Shown: positions 11,673-24,786, counted from the stretch's first letter. The stretch: DNA of 64,000 nt from Yoonia sp. (GCF_018402175.1 NZ_JAGYJK010000017.1:744001-808000); one strand, 5' to 3'. Notes: generated from the sequence alone by a model not told the origin. A program made the numbers and translations.

Positions 11673-11683
<11 letters not shown>
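10979..11683 (+). CDS. Sulfotransferase-like protein
   Basis: The 234-residue protein begins [20 protein letters not shown], matching the PAPS 5'-phosphosulfate loop position of the sulfotransferase fold, and has a later [17 protein letters not shown], which fits the 3'-phosphate binding segment (RDPRDVxxS-like). It overlaps the aminotransferase by four bases (ATGA), suggesting joint function, and converges on argG with an 11-base overlap of the coding ends. The substrate is unknown; relatives are often annotated only as sulfotransferase family. It is the only intact gene of the four-gene run. Confidence 0.75.
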
Positions 11684-12893
<1,210 letters not shown>

Positions 12894-12998
12894 GCAAGCA
12901 GCCTTTGCGTCAATATGTCTGGCTCTCGCGCGATAGCGGGTTTCGTGCCGATGGGCAAGGATGCGCCCCGATCCTCCTGCGTCTGCGACGCAGAAGGG

Positions 12999-13016
12999 CC
13001 TCCGGCGGGGATATTT
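12999..13016 (+). repeat. Dispersed GC-rich repeat, copy 1
   Basis: CCTCCGGCGGGGATATTT, flanked by a GGCTCGGAAGA-like arm. The same sequence faces it in reverse at 13098-13115, so the pair could form a long cruciform or act as a bidirectional terminator between argG and the Nudix gene. A third partial copy lies at 27132-27146. I recall this motif as frequent between genes in this bacterial group. Confidence 0.6.
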
Positions 13017-13097
13017 GGGCTCGGAAGAAATGCGGCGTTCTGCATTTGAATAAAAATTGCGCGACTTGTGGACCATTTCTTCCATCTTCCGAGAAGA

Positions 13098-13115
13098 AAA
13101 TATCCCCGCCGGAGG
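13098..13115 (-). repeat. Dispersed GC-rich repeat, copy 2 (inverted)
   Basis: AAATATCCCCGCCGGAGG is the exact reverse complement of the copy at 12999, with similar flanks (CTTCCGAGAAG on its left). Confidence 0.6.
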
Positions 13116-13155
13116 CTCCGAGATATCCCGCGCCACGGTGTTCTGTGCAGTGTGC

Positions 13156-13590
13156 CTAGGCGTGCCGCGCCACAAATGCGGCATCGCCGTCATTGTACAA
13201 TTCCGACAGTGCCTCGGTCGGGGACATCCAGATCGCCATATGTCCCGGCTCGCGCGGCGGGCCATGTGGGCGGACGGGCTGGGCCAGATAGATATGGCAC
13301 AGCTTTTCCGCCCAAAGGTCGTATTCCGGCATGAATGTGAACCGACGGAACGTGCCCAGCTTGCGGGGGGCGGCGATCCGGTATCCGGTTTCCTCGAATA
13401 CCTCGCGGTGCAGCGCGCGCAGCGGGCTTTCGCCGGGGTCGATGCCGCCGCCGGGCAGTTGCACCTCGAAATGTGGGTCGCCCTGATAGGTCAGCAACAG
13501 CTTGCCGCCGCGCGGCAGGATTGCATAAACTCCCGCGCGCGTCGTGTAGCGCTGACCTGCTTTCGGGACCGTGCCATACCGTTTGATCAT
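13156..13590 (-). CDS. Nudix hydrolase
   Basis: Nudix fold protein of 144 residues starting [15 protein letters not shown]. The Nudix box is complete: [24 protein letters not shown] (about residues 52-75), with the REVFEETG metal-binding helix. The substrate is unknown. The start at 13590 is chosen because the family pattern begins there and the upstream frame overlaps the hslO promoter region. Divergent from hslO (76 bp apart). Confidence 0.88.
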   Translation of the reverse strand: MIKRYGTVPKAGQRYTTRAGVYAILPRGGKLLLTYQGDPHFEVQLPGGGIDPGESPLRALHREVFEETGYRIAAPRKLGTFRRFTFMPEYDLWAEKLCHIYLAQPVRPHGPPREPGHMAIWMSPTEALSELYNDGDAAFVARHA

Positions 13591-13666
13591 AGCTTGCCTC
13601 TTGGACGCCGGGTTGCCCCGCCTATATAGGCGCGGTATGCCAATTCCTGACATGTAAGGAAAGCCC

Positions 13667-14659
13667 ATGAGCCTCAGCGCCAAAATCGCTTGGGACGATA
13701 CCGTCCTGCCGTTCCAACTTGACGCATCCGACATCCGTGGTCGGGTCGCCCGCCTTGATGGCGTGCTGGAACAGGTGTTGAAACAGCACGATTATCCCCC
13801 CGTGATCGAGGCTTTGGTCGCCGAAATGGCGCTGCTGACCGCGCTGATCGGGCAGACGATGAAACTGCGCTGGAAACTGTCCTTGCAGGTGCGCGGATCC
13901 GGTGCGGCGCGGTTGATCGCCACGGATTACTATGGCCCGACCGATGATGGCCAGCCTGCGCGCATCCGCGCCTATGCGTCCTATGATGCGGATCGGTTGA
14001 ATCATGATGCCGAACCGTTCAGCCATGTCGGCAACGGCTATTTCGCGATTCTGGTCGATCAGGGCGAAGGCACGACGCCATATCAGGGGATCACGCCTTT
14101 GGCTGGCGGGTCGTTGTCGGCTTGTGCACAGACCTATTTCGCGCAATCCGAACAGATCCCGACCCGTTTCGCGCTGACCTATGGCCGCAGCCAGACCCCC
14201 GGCGAGGCCGCACATTGGCGCGCTGGTGGCGTGATGTTGCAGCACATGCCCAAGGCATCGCCCTTTGCCAGCGGCGAAGGCGGATCGGGCGAACAGGGCT
14301 TGCTGGACGCAGTCGATCTTTTGTCTGATGACGAAGGCGAAAACTGGACCCGCGCGAATATCTTGCTGGATACTGTTGATGATCTTGAACTGATCGGGCC
14401 AATTGTCACGCCGACCGACCTGCTCGTGCGCCTTTTCCATGAGGAAGGTCCACGTGTCTATGACGCCCAGCCCATCACCTTTGGCTGCACCTGTTCTGAA
14501 GACCGGGTGCGCCAAAGCCTATCGATCTATTCGGCCAAGGATATCAGAACGATGACCACGGACGAAGGCACGGTCACTGCAGATTGTCAGTTTTGCGGGG
14601 CGCATTATGTCTTTTCGCCGGAAACCCTTGGCTTTGAAGCCAAGGATGCAAGTGTCTGA
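13667..14659 (+). CDS. hslO: Redox-regulated chaperone Hsp33
   Basis: Holdase activated by oxidation, in the cytoplasm. The 330-residue protein has the N-terminal folding domain (LVAEMALLTALIGQTMKLRWKL) and the C-terminal zinc redox switch with CTCSEDR near residue 275 and CQFCGAHY near residue 308. The four cysteines are in the conserved CxC and CxxC arrangement. Its end overlaps the start of the next Nudix gene. Confidence 0.95.
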   Translation: MSLSAKIAWDDTVLPFQLDASDIRGRVARLDGVLEQVLKQHDYPPVIEALVAEMALLTALIGQTMKLRWKLSLQVRGSGAARLIATDYYGPTDDGQPARIRAYASYDADRLNHDAEPFSHVGNGYFAILVDQGEGTTPYQGITPLAGGSLSACAQTYFAQSEQIPTRFALTYGRSQTPGEAAHWRAGGVMLQHMPKASPFASGEGGSGEQGLLDAVDLLSDDEGENWTRANILLDTVDDLELIGPIVTPTDLLVRLFHEEGPRVYDAQPITFGCTCSEDRVRQSLSIYSAKDIRTMTTDEGTVTADCQFCGAHYVFSPETLGFEAKDASV

Positions 14660-15236
14660 CCTGCATCAGCGCCTGACGGATGCGCTGTCCCGCGAGGGGC
14701 GCGCATCCAGTGATTTTGACCTCAATCTCGATATCGCGCTGCCGCAGGTGCAATTGACGCCCGCGGCGGTGCTGTTTGCCGTGCGGGCAGAGACGGAAAC
14801 AGTGATCCTGACCAAGCGGTCGGCGCGGTTGAAACACCACCCCGGACAGATTGCCTTTGCCGGTGGCAAGCAGGATGCGGGGGATCTGACCCTGACCGCC
14901 GCTGCCCTGCGTGAAGCGCATGAGGAAATCGGCCTGTTGCCCGATCAGGTTGATGTGCTGGGTGTCTTGCCGCTGCATCAGACGGTGACAGGCTATCTGA
15001 TCACGCCTGTTCTGGCTATGGTTCACGGCCCTTTTGATGCCACGCCAGAGGCGAGTGAGGTCAGCGAGGTTTTCGAGGTTCCCTTGGCCCATCTGACCAA
15101 CCCTGCGCAGTACCGCACCGAAGGCCGCCATTGGCAGGGCCGCAAACGGCTGTATTACACGGTGCCATATGGGCCCTATTACATCTGGGGTGCCACGGCG
15201 CGCATCCTGCGTGCCTTTGCGGACCGCGTGTCATGA
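14646..15236 (+). CDS. CoA pyrophosphatase-type Nudix hydrolase
   Basis: Nudix hydrolase of the YeaB/CoAse group. It has the CoA-specific run ILTKRSARLKHHPGQIAFAGG followed by the Nudix helix ALREAHEEIGL. The start at 14646 (MQVSDLHQRLTDAL) follows an AAGCCAAGG ribosome site inside the end of hslO; a longer frame from 14607 is also open. Its stop overlaps the ATG of the cca gene. The family cleaves CoA to 3',5'-ADP and 4'-phosphopantetheine, which is inferred here. Confidence 0.85.
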   Translation: MQVSDLHQRLTDALSREGRASSDFDLNLDIALPQVQLTPAAVLFAVRAETETVILTKRSARLKHHPGQIAFAGGKQDAGDLTLTAAALREAHEEIGLLPDQVDVLGVLPLHQTVTGYLITPVLAMVHGPFDATPEASEVSEVFEVPLAHLTNPAQYRTEGRHWQGRKRLYYTVPYGPYYIWGATARILRAFADRVS

Positions 15237-16375
15237 CACGCGTCACGGGCGCATGGCTGACCGATCCTGCCGCGCAACAGGTCTGTCGCGTGTTGACGGA
15301 TGCGGGTCATCAGGCGTGGTTCGTTGGCGGTTGCGTGCGTAACGCGCTGCTGGGCGCACCTGTCGCCGATCTGGACCTGACGACGGATGCACGGCCTGAT
15401 GTTGTCATACAGCTGGCCACGGCGGCGGGGCTGAAGGTGATCCCGACCGGAATAGACCATGGAACAGTCACTGTGATTGTCAAAAATACCCCTTTCGAGG
15501 TCACGACCTTTCGCCGCGATGTGGCCACGGATGGCAGGCGCGCTGTCGTCGCCTTTGCCAATACGATGGTCGAGGATGCCCGCCGCCGCGATTTCACGAT
15601 GAACGCGCTTTATGCGGGACCGGATGGTGTGGTCGTCGATCCTTTGGGCGGATTGCCTGATCTGTTCGCCCGCCGCGTCCGGTTCATCGAAGATGCCTAT
15701 CAGCGGATCAGGGAAGATTACCTGCGCATCCTGCGGTTTTTCCGGTTCCATGCGTGGTACGGGGCAGATGGCCTTGATGCCGATGCGCTGGCCGCCTGTG
15801 CTGCCAATATCGACGGGCTGGCCAGCCTGTCGCGCGAACGGGTCACGGCAGAGCTGTTCAAACTGCTGGCGGCCCCTGATCCGGCCCCTGCTGTGGCGTC
15901 GATGGCGGCGGCGGGTGTTTTGGCGCAGATATTGCCGGGGGCTGATGCGGCACCGCTTGCTGTTCTGGTCCATATCGAAGGCGCCGCAAGCCTGCCTCCA
16001 TCGCCTGTTCGCCGTCTGGGTGCGCTGGGCGGTTATCCGGCAAGGGCGCTGCGCCTGTCCAGACGGGATGCGCTGGCGCTGGAGCATATGCGATCTGATC
16101 TGCCCTTACCGGAGCTTGCCTATCGCCACGGGGCTGAGGCCGCGATCAACCAGGCCGCGATCACGGCGGCCGTTCTGGGGCATGAAATAGACACTAACAT
16201 TAAAAAAAGCGCACAATTCGCAGCCAGCCAGACCTTTCCGATGCAAGCCGCAGACCTGATGCCAGACCTGCAAGGGCCAGCACTGGGCCGGGCGATGAAA
16301 GAGGCCGAGGCAGCCTGGATCGCGTCAGGTTTCACGCTGACGAAAACAGAATTACTCCTGCGGTTGCGCGGATAG
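15233..16375 (+). CDS. cca: CCA tRNA nucleotidyltransferase
   Basis: Adds or repairs the 3' CCA of tRNA. The 380-residue protein starts MTRVTGAWLTDPAAQQV. It has the nucleotidyltransferase motif FVGGCVRNALLGAPVADLDLTTDA, in which the DLD aspartates bind metal, and then RRRDFTMNALY and FIEDAYQRIREDYLRILRFF. ATGA overlap with the preceding Nudix gene. A typical neighbour pair in this bacterial group. Confidence 0.95.
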   Translation: MTRVTGAWLTDPAAQQVCRVLTDAGHQAWFVGGCVRNALLGAPVADLDLTTDARPDVVIQLATAAGLKVIPTGIDHGTVTVIVKNTPFEVTTFRRDVATDGRRAVVAFANTMVEDARRRDFTMNALYAGPDGVVVDPLGGLPDLFARRVRFIEDAYQRIREDYLRILRFFRFHAWYGADGLDADALAACAANIDGLASLSRERVTAELFKLLAAPDPAPAVASMAAAGVLAQILPGADAAPLAVLVHIEGAASLPPSPVRRLGALGGYPARALRLSRRDALALEHMRSDLPLPELAYRHGAEAAINQAAITAAVLGHEIDTNIKKSAQFAASQTFPMQAADLMPDLQGPALGRAMKEAEAAWIASGFTLTKTELLLRLRG

Positions 16376-16431
16376 TTTTCCTTTCGCGGAAAGACCTGTA
16401 TCAGGGGCATCTACATCCCAAGGCAGATATC

Positions 16432-18263
16432 ATGTTCCGGTTTTTCGAAGAACTGGTCGATCCCTATACCCCGTATCAGGAGACCGACACGCCGCCCAAG
16501 CGGCTTTTCCCGTTCCTGCGCGCCTATGCAGAACCGTTCCGCGCGGTTTTCTGGGTCACGGGGGCGCTTTCGGTCATCGTGGCGGCGGTGGAAATCTGGT
16601 TGATTTCCTATCTTGGGCGACTGATCGACATCCTGCAAAGCGGCACCCCGTCCGAGGTTTGGGCGGATAGCGGCACCGAATTGATCCTTGTCGCGCTCTT
16701 CATCCTGACGCTGCGGCCTGCGGTGCATGTGTTGCAGGTGATGCTGCTGAACAACACAATCCTGCCGAATTTTGGCACATTGGTGCGTTGGCGCGCGCAT
16801 CGCCATGTGCTGCGCCAGTCCGTCGGTTGGTTCGAGGATGATTTTGCAGGCCGCATCGCCAACCGGATCATGCAGACCCCGCCCGCTGCGGGCGAGGTCG
16901 TGTTCCAGTTGTTCGATGCGATCACCTTTGCCATCGCCTATATCATCGGGGCGATCATCCTGTTGGGCGATGCCGATATGCGGCTGATCCTGCCTTTGCT
17001 GGTCTGGCTGATCCCCTATCTGTTCCTGTTGGCTTGGGTCGTGCGCCGGATCGGCCCCGCATCCGAGGCATCGTCGAACGCGCGCAGCGTGGTCACGGGG
17101 CGTGTCGTAGACAGCTATACCAATATCCATTCGGTCAAGATGTTCGCGCATCACGACAGCGAGATCGCCTATGCCAAGGACGCGATCGAAAACGCGCGCC
17201 GGACGTTTCAGCATGAAATGCGGCTTTATACGTTGATGGATGTGGTGCTGATGGTGCTGAACGGCGTGTTGATCGTGGGTGTCGTCGGCTGGGCGATCTG
17301 GTTGTGGGGGGGTGGCACGGCCACGTTGGGTGTGGTTGCGGTGGCGACATCGCTGACCCTGCGGCTGAATGCGATGTCGGGCTGGATCATGTGGGCGATC
17401 AGCAACTTTTTCCGCGAACTTGGCGTGGTGGCCGAAGGGATGCAGACCATCGCGCAGCCCGTCACGCTGCTGGACCGGACCTGCAATGAATTGCAGGTGA
17501 CGGGTGGCGTTGTGACGATCAGCGATCTGTCGCATCACTACGGGCGTGCCAAGGGGGGGCTGGACCGGATCAATCTGCAGATCGCACCGGGTGAAAAGGT
17601 CGGGCTGGTGGGCCAGTCTGGCGCGGGCAAATCGACCTTGGTCAAGCTGTTGTTGCGCTTCTACGACATCGAACAGGGCAGCATCGCCATCGACGGGCAG
17701 GACATTGCCAAGGTCACGCAAGACAGCCTGCGCCGCGCCATTGGCATGGTGCAGCAGGATTCGTCGCTCTTGCATCGCTCGGTGCGCGAAAACATTCTTT
17801 ATGGCAATCCCGGTGCCACCGAGGATCAAATGATCGCCGCTGCCCGTCAGGCCGAGGCGCATGATTTCATCCTCGGGCTGGAGGATAGCGAGGGCAACCG
17901 AGGCTATGCCGCGCGCGTGGGCGAGCGGGGTGTCAAGCTGTCGGGGGGCCAGCGCCAGCGGATCGCCCTTGCCCGCGTGATGTTGAAGGATGCACCGATC
18001 TTGCTGTTGGACGAAGCGACCAGCGCGCTAGATAGCGAAGTAGAGGCCGCCATTCAGCAAACGCTTTATGGCATGATGGCCGGCAAGACGGTGATCGCGA
18101 TTGCGCACCGTCTTTCGACAATCGCGCAGATGGACAGGATCATCGTCATGGACCAAGGCCGCATCATCGAGGATGGCACGCATGACGCGTTGCTGGCGCA
18201 AGGCGGGCAATATGCGCGGTTCTGGGCGCGGCAATCGGGCGGGTTTTTGGGGCAAGATGCATC

Positions 18264-18267
<4 letters not shown>
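16432..18267 (+). CDS. ABC exporter half-transporter (ABCB type), first subunit
   Basis: The 611-residue protein has an N-terminal six-helix transmembrane domain and a C-terminal ATPase. The ATPase has [19 protein letters not shown] (Walker A), [16 protein letters not shown] (signature), [15 protein letters not shown] (Walker B) and IAHRLSTIAQMDRI (H-loop). It overlaps the second, homologous half-transporter by four bases, so the two probably form a heterodimer exporting a lipid or drug-like substrate. The substrate is unknown. Only this first member is intact. Confidence 0.9.
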
Positions 18268-20098
<1,831 letters not shown>

Positions 20099-21300
20099 AT
20101 GCTGACAATCGAAAGCCTGACCCATCTGGGGCTTGGCCGCGCCTCTGACGGCCGGTCGCTGATCCCGCGCGTGCTGCCGGGCGAGGAAATTGACGTGGCC
20201 CAAGACGGGACCATGCGGATCGTCACGCCGTCAGCGGCCCGTGTCGCGGCCCCGTGTCGCCATTTCAAAAGCTGCGGTGGCTGTGCGATGCAACATGCCA
20301 GCGATGATTTCGTGGCAGGCTGGAAACAGGATATCGTTGCGCGTGCGTTGGCGGCCCATGGGCTGCACCCAGATTTCCGCGCCATTGCCACATCGCCTGT
20401 GCAGTCGCGGCGCAGGGCCAAATTTGCGGGGCGGCGTACCAAAAAGGGCGCGCTGGTCGGGTTCCATGGCAAGGCGTCGCACACGCTGGTCGACGTGCCA
20501 GATTGTCAGTTGGTTACGCCGGCCTTGCTGGCTGTGATGCCCGCGCTGCAAGAACTGACGCTGCTGGCCGCATCCCGCAAGGGCGAGGTTGATCTAACCG
20601 TCACCGATACCGCGCTGGGCGCGGATGTGCTGGTCGGCACCGACAAGACGTTGTCGCCCGATCTGCGCGTGACCTTGGCCGCACTGGCCAATGCGCATGG
20701 GTTGTCGCGGCTGGTGTGGAACGACGAACCCGTCGTCACCATAAACCCGCCGGATCAGGATTTCGGCGGTACCAAGGTGACACCACCCCCGGCGCGTTCT
20801 TGCAGGCCACCAAGGCTGGCGAGGCCGCATTGCTGGCCGCCGTGCAAGAGATCACGCAAGGTGCATCGCGCATTGTCGATCTTTTCGCAGGCTGTGGTAC
20901 CTTTAGCCTGCCGCTTGCTGCGCGGGCCGAGGTGCATGCGGTGGAATCAGACTCCGCCATGTTGAGCGCACTTGACCGTGGCTGGCGTGCTGGTCGCACC
21001 TTGCGCAAGGTCACGACAGAGGCGCGCGACCTGTTCCGCCGCCCGCTGGAACCCGACGAGATCGCGAAATATGATGCCGCCGTTATCGACCCGCCGCGTG
21101 CAGGGGCCGAGGCGCAGATCGACGCGCTGGCGCGGTCCGACATCAAGTCTATCGCCATGGTGTCCTGCAATCCGGTCACCTTTGCGCGCGATGCCAAGGT
21201 GCTGGTGGATGCTGGCTTTGCGATGCCATGGGTGCAGGTCGTCGATCAGTTCCGCTGGTCGCCGCATGTGGAAATCGTGTCACCGTTCACACGAAAATGA
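20099..21300 (+). pseudogene. Class I SAM-dependent RNA methyltransferase (RlmD/TrmA type), one frameshift
   Basis: RNA uracil-5 methyltransferase family. The N-terminal frame has an iron-sulfur cysteine cluster CRHFKSCGGCAMQH near residue 47. After a missing G near 20790 (TPPPGAFLQA) the second frame has the SAM-binding motif VDLFAGCGTFSLPLA, the DPPRAG motif and MVSCNPVTFARD with the catalytic cysteine. The ATG directly follows the exporter stop codon. The modified base in rRNA or tRNA cannot be told from the sequence. Confidence 0.88.
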
Positions 21301-21392
21301 CCCTAGCGACATCAATATAGCTAGGTCGCGGAAAAAATTTACCATAAAAGAATGCAAAAGCGGCACCATAGACCGCGTATTTGGGCAGTGAC

Positions 21393-21893
21393 ATGATTTC
21401 AAGACGTTCAATGATGATTGGCGCCGCTGCTGGCGTTGCAGCTTGTTCCACTGCGACAGAACAAGATGCCCCAGCCTACTACGGACTATCCGTCACGCGG
21501 ATTCAGGTGTTCAAGGAACAGCGCAAGATGCACTTGTTGCATAATGACAAGCTGTTACGCCAATACGATGTGGCGCTTGGGTTTGACCCGCGCGACCACA
21601 AGCAGCAAGAAGGCGACGGGCGTACGCCTGAAGGGGCCTATGTGATCAACCGCCAAAACCCCAACAGCCGGTTTCACCTGTCGATCGGAGTCTCTTATCC
21701 GAACGCTGCTGATGTCGCGCGCGCCCGTGCAATGGGTGTCCATCCGGGAGGCGATATTTTCATTCACGGCACACCAGCACCTTGGATCGGGATGCCGGAT
21801 TGGACCTGGGGCTGTATCGCCGTAAGCAATACCGAAATGGACGAGGTTTATTCCATGGTCCAGCTGGGCACCAAGATATTCATCTACGCGTGA
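21393..21893 (+). CDS. Lipoprotein with L,D-transpeptidase (YafK/ErfK-like) domain
   Basis: A 166-residue protein. The start at 21393 gives MISRRSMMIGAAAGVAACSTATEQ, a lipoprotein-type signal with lipobox VAAC. The catalytic region has FIHGTPAPWIGMPDWTWGCIAVSN, matching the HG...WGCI pattern of L,D-transpeptidases that crosslink peptidoglycan or attach lipoproteins. The upstream TTG at 21381 is unlikely because it shortens the intergenic space and adds no signal. A weak inverted repeat at 21302-21325 lies between it and the methyltransferase. Confidence 0.85.
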   Translation: MISRRSMMIGAAAGVAACSTATEQDAPAYYGLSVTRIQVFKEQRKMHLLHNDKLLRQYDVALGFDPRDHKQQEGDGRTPEGAYVINRQNPNSRFHLSIGVSYPNAADVARARAMGVHPGGDIFIHGTPAPWIGMPDWTWGCIAVSNTEMDEVYSMVQLGTKIFIYA

Positions 21894-21912
21894 TGGGTGG
21901 GGTCTGACCCTG

Positions 21913-22449
21913 TCAGGACAAACCGCCCGCTAGATCTGGGGCAACACCCATATTGAGCACCCACCACAACTTGCCTGCGGATTCCTGAAACCAGGAGAAG
22001 CCCATCAATCGTGCATCTGGGTCCATGATGACGGCGCGTGTGCGTTCGTCATTCATCCATGCGGTCAGGGTCGCGATTTCCGATTCGTAGGATTCAGAGA
22101 TTGTTTCGCCCAGAAACCGGCCTTGAAAACCTGCACGGCGGGCGCGCAACACGGGGCTGGACCCATCGGCCCCGAACAGCCATGGCCGGTTCTGGATCGA
22201 CATGTCGCGCGCATGTGTCGCTGCCGCAGCATTCAGTTGCGCATCAAGTGCGACCGGCGCAAGCCGCCCGGCCTGCCGCAGCGCATTGACGCTGTCGAGC
22301 ATGCGGAACTTGACTGTCGCTTCCTCGCCGGGTGCGATGATATAGGCCGTCGGCAAGGGAAACCCGTCAGGGCCCAAAGGCCGGTTTGTTGTCGCGCAAG
22401 CGGAAACACCTGTTCCGACAAGGCCGAAAATCATCGTGCGTCTGTACAT
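21913..22449 (-). CDS. CAP/SCP-domain lipoprotein
   Basis: A 178-residue exported protein beginning MYRRTMIFGLVGTGVSACATT, with a lipobox VSAC. The mature part resembles the cysteine-rich secretory / PR-1 (CAP) domain: LNAAAATHARDM, then GETISESYESE and WMNDERTRAVIMDP, ending with LWWVLNMG. The function of bacterial CAP proteins is mostly unknown. Convergent with the L,D-transpeptidase gene. Confidence 0.75.
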   Translation of the reverse strand: MYRRTMIFGLVGTGVSACATTNRPLGPDGFPLPTAYIIAPGEEATVKFRMLDSVNALRQAGRLAPVALDAQLNAAAATHARDMSIQNRPWLFGADGSSPVLRARRAGFQGRFLGETISESYESEIATLTAWMNDERTRAVIMDPDARLMGFSWFQESAGKLWWVLNMGVAPDLAGGLS

Positions 22450-22517
22450 CTGGATACTCTTTGTTGCGCGTCGCCGTGGTTTAGCTGGATTGGAACCCGA
22501 CTACAAACAATGGTTCG

Positions 22518-22793
22518 TCATCCGCCTATGTGGCGTGGCGGATTTCGGCGCGCCGGGACGCGACTGGTGGTCAGCACATTGCCTTCGGTGTCGCAGACCA
22601 GACGCAGTCTTTGCCCATTATACCAAAAGGTCAGCCTGATCCTGCCTTCATCCGCGTCCACGCCGGTTTCGGACTGGCTGGTGATTTCGCCCGCCCGCAT
22701 CTTGGCAGGGACCTCTGCCGCAGGGATACCCAGTAAGGGGCCAAGGTCGGCCGCATCAACGGTCAAACCATGGTCCGTCTTGCGTATCTTCAC
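22518..22793 (-). CDS. Small DUF6522-like protein
   Basis: A 91-residue protein starting at a GTG (22793) preceded by GGA. The sequence MKIRKTDHGLTVDAADLGPLLGI and the two-strand QRLRLVCDTEGNVLTT pattern are what I recall for DUF6522, a small family of unknown function in this bacterial group. It sits 15 bp after hemH in the same direction. Confidence 0.6.
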   Translation of the reverse strand: MKIRKTDHGLTVDAADLGPLLGIPAAEVPAKMRAGEITSQSETGVDADEGRIRLTFWYNGQRLRLVCDTEGNVLTTSRVPARRNPPRHIGG

Positions 22794-22808
22794 CTTGGGT
22801 CCTTTCGG

Positions 22809-23891
22809 TCAGCCCAGCCAGCCCTTGAGGTTCTTGTCGATGATGCCACACAGCGCGTCGATGTGTGCTGCATCATCATTCAGGCAGGGAATATAGGTGA
22901 AATGTTCGCCGCCGGCCTCTTCAAAGCTTTCCTTGATCTCTTCGTTGATCTCTTCCAGCGTCTCGATGCAATCGGCGGAAAAGGCGGGGGCGCAGACCGC
23001 GATATGCCTGATGCCGTCTTCTTCGGCCAGGCGCGCGACCTCTTTGACGGTATAGGGTTTGAGCCATTCTTCGGGGCCAAACCGCGACTGGAACGTTGTC
23101 TTGATCAGGGTGTTATCCCAACCCAGCCGTTCTTTTAACAGGCGCGTCGTTTTCTGGCACTGGCAATGATAGGGGTCGCCTTCGCGCAGATAACGTTCCG
23201 GCACACCGTGATAGGAACAGATCAGCATTTCCGGTCTGACCTCGATCTCGGCATAGGCTTTTTCAATGGATTGGGCCAAAGCCTCGATATAGGCGGGTTC
23301 CTCGAAATAGGGTTCGACCACCCGCGCGATGGGCTGCCATTTTTCATCCATCAGCGCGCGAAAGAACTGGTCATTCGCCGTTGCCGATGTCGCGCCCGCG
23401 TAATGCGGGTACAGCGGAAAGAACAGGATCTTGGTGCAGCCCGCCTCGACCATCTCGCGGACTTTGGATTTGGTGGACGGGTTGCCATAACGCATGCAGA
23501 AATCGACGCGCACATCGTCGCCGTAACGTTCGACCATCTGTTTCTTGATCGCCGCGGTCTGGGCTTTGGTGATCGTCAAAAGCGGGCTTTCGTTAGCCTC
23601 TTCGTTCCAGATGGATTTATAGGCAGCGCCGGACGAAAACGGCCGTTTGGTCAGGATGATCAGCTGCAACAGCGGCTGCCAAAGCCAGGCAGAATAATCC
23701 ACCACGCGCTTGTCCGACAAAAATTCGTTCAGATACCGCCGCATCGACCAGTAATCCGTCGCATCGGGCGTGCCAAGATTGGCGACAAGTATCCCGACCC
23801 GCGCGGGTTTGATCGCGGGGTGATCCTTGTTGGCGTGAACAGGACAGGTCGCAGGGCGTTCCGTCGCGGCGGATGAATGTGCATCGAACAT
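22809..23891 (-). CDS. hemH: Ferrochelatase
   Basis: Inserts iron into protoporphyrin IX. The start is placed at 23891 because AAAGGG lies eight bases upstream of that ATG (a second in-frame ATG is two codons earlier). VGILVANLGTPDATDYWSMRRYL opens the conserved core. ICSYHGVPERYL carries the catalytic histidine, and APAFSADCIETLEEI is the C-terminal signature. About 360 residues. The short extra N-terminus is rich in His and Ala. Confidence 0.96.
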   Translation of the reverse strand: MFDAHSSAATERPATCPVHANKDHPAIKPARVGILVANLGTPDATDYWSMRRYLNEFLSDKRVVDYSAWLWQPLLQLIILTKRPFSSGAAYKSIWNEEANESPLLTITKAQTAAIKKQMVERYGDDVRVDFCMRYGNPSTKSKVREMVEAGCTKILFFPLYPHYAGATSATANDQFFRALMDEKWQPIARVVEPYFEEPAYIEALAQSIEKAYAEIEVRPEMLICSYHGVPERYLREGDPYHCQCQKTTRLLKERLGWDNTLIKTTFQSRFGPEEWLKPYTVKEVARLAEEDGIRHIAVCAPAFSADCIETLEEINEEIKESFEEAGGEHFTYIPCLNDDAAHIDALCGIIDKNLKGWLG

Positions 23892-23949
23892 GGTCATGAC
23901 CCTTTGATTATCGTCATTTGAACGGCAGTTAAATGGTTTACGCAGCAAA

Positions 23950-24786
23950 TCAATCCTTGGACCTGTCAAGCGGCATTTCTTTTGCCCCCAAGGCATCGGC
24001 CAACCTGCTTTTTGCGCTGCCGGGACGCAAAGGCTGTGGCTGGCTGTCGGCGGGTGCCCAGCCGGTCAGTATGATGATCTCGAACGTGGCATCCACGCGG
24101 TTGTCGGCATTGCGGTAATGCTGCGCATAAACGCTGGAGGCCTGCGTCAGCACCTTGCGCCGTGTCATTGACCGCAGACGGCGGGTCAAGGCATTGGTTT
24201 CCCCCATCTTGCGCAAATCATGCATCAGGTGGAACATATTGGCATAGCTGACGGTCGTCTTGGTGCCATCCGCCACCGGCAGCGCCAGCCCCGCGCGTTG
24301 CAGCAAGGCCCCCAGATCGCGGATTTCACCCATCGGGGCCACGCGCGGCGACAGCCCGCCTGCTACCGCTGTTTCCGCCTCGGCCAGTGCTGTGCGCAAT
24401 TCATGCAGCGTCTGCCCGCCAAGACAGGCCGCCAGCAGCAATCCATCCGGTTGCAAGGCATGGCGGCATTGCACCAATTGCCCGACCGGATCATTCGCCC
24501 AATGCAGCCCCATCACATGCAGCACCAGATCATGCGCACCGGGCGTCAGTGCCAATGTGTCATCGTCTGGCACGATCACCGCCTGTGGATAGCGCGCGCG
24601 CCAGAAATCGGGGAAACCGGTGACAATCGCCATCGATCTAAACGCCCTGTTAACCTCGATCAGTCTTTCCTGCAGTTCATCCGCGATGATTTCGTGCAGG
24701 AACAGATGGTCTGGCTGCGCGCGGGCGCGGTGACGCTGCAAGGCGCTACGGTCAACAAGAGGGGGCGGCATGGTCATGTCGCCCAT
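23950..24786 (-). CDS. SAM-dependent methyltransferase (BioC/NDUFAF5-like)
   Basis: A 278-residue class I methyltransferase: FLHEIIADELQERLIEVNR, then LVLHVMGLHWANDPVGQLVQ and the DGLLLAACLGGQTLHELR segment, which resemble the BioC/NDUFAF5 group. A later MFHLMHDLRKMGETNAL fits the same group, and the end contains EIIILTGWAP. It diverges from comF with a gap of only 10 bp, so the promoters must overlap the coding starts. An alternative start three codons in (24777) is possible. Confidence 0.75.
   Translation of the reverse strand: MGDMTMPPPLVDRSALQRHRARAQPDHLFLHEIIADELQERLIEVNRAFRSMAIVTGFPDFWRARYPQAVIVPDDDTLALTPGAHDLVLHVMGLHWANDPVGQLVQCRHALQPDGLLLAACLGGQTLHELRTALAEAETAVAGGLSPRVAPMGEIRDLGALLQRAGLALPVADGTKTTVSYANMFHLMHDLRKMGETNALTRRLRSMTRRKVLTQASSVYAQHYRNADNRVDATFEIIILTGWAPADSQPQPLRPGSAKSRLADALGAKEMPLDRSKD

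Larger units (their letters stand above)
12894..13155. other. argG-Nudix intergenic region with facing repeats
   Basis: About 260 bp without a supported gene, holding two inverted copies of a roughly 35-bp repeat (see the repeat entries). No tRNA or small ORF with a ribosome site was seen. Confidence 0.5.
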
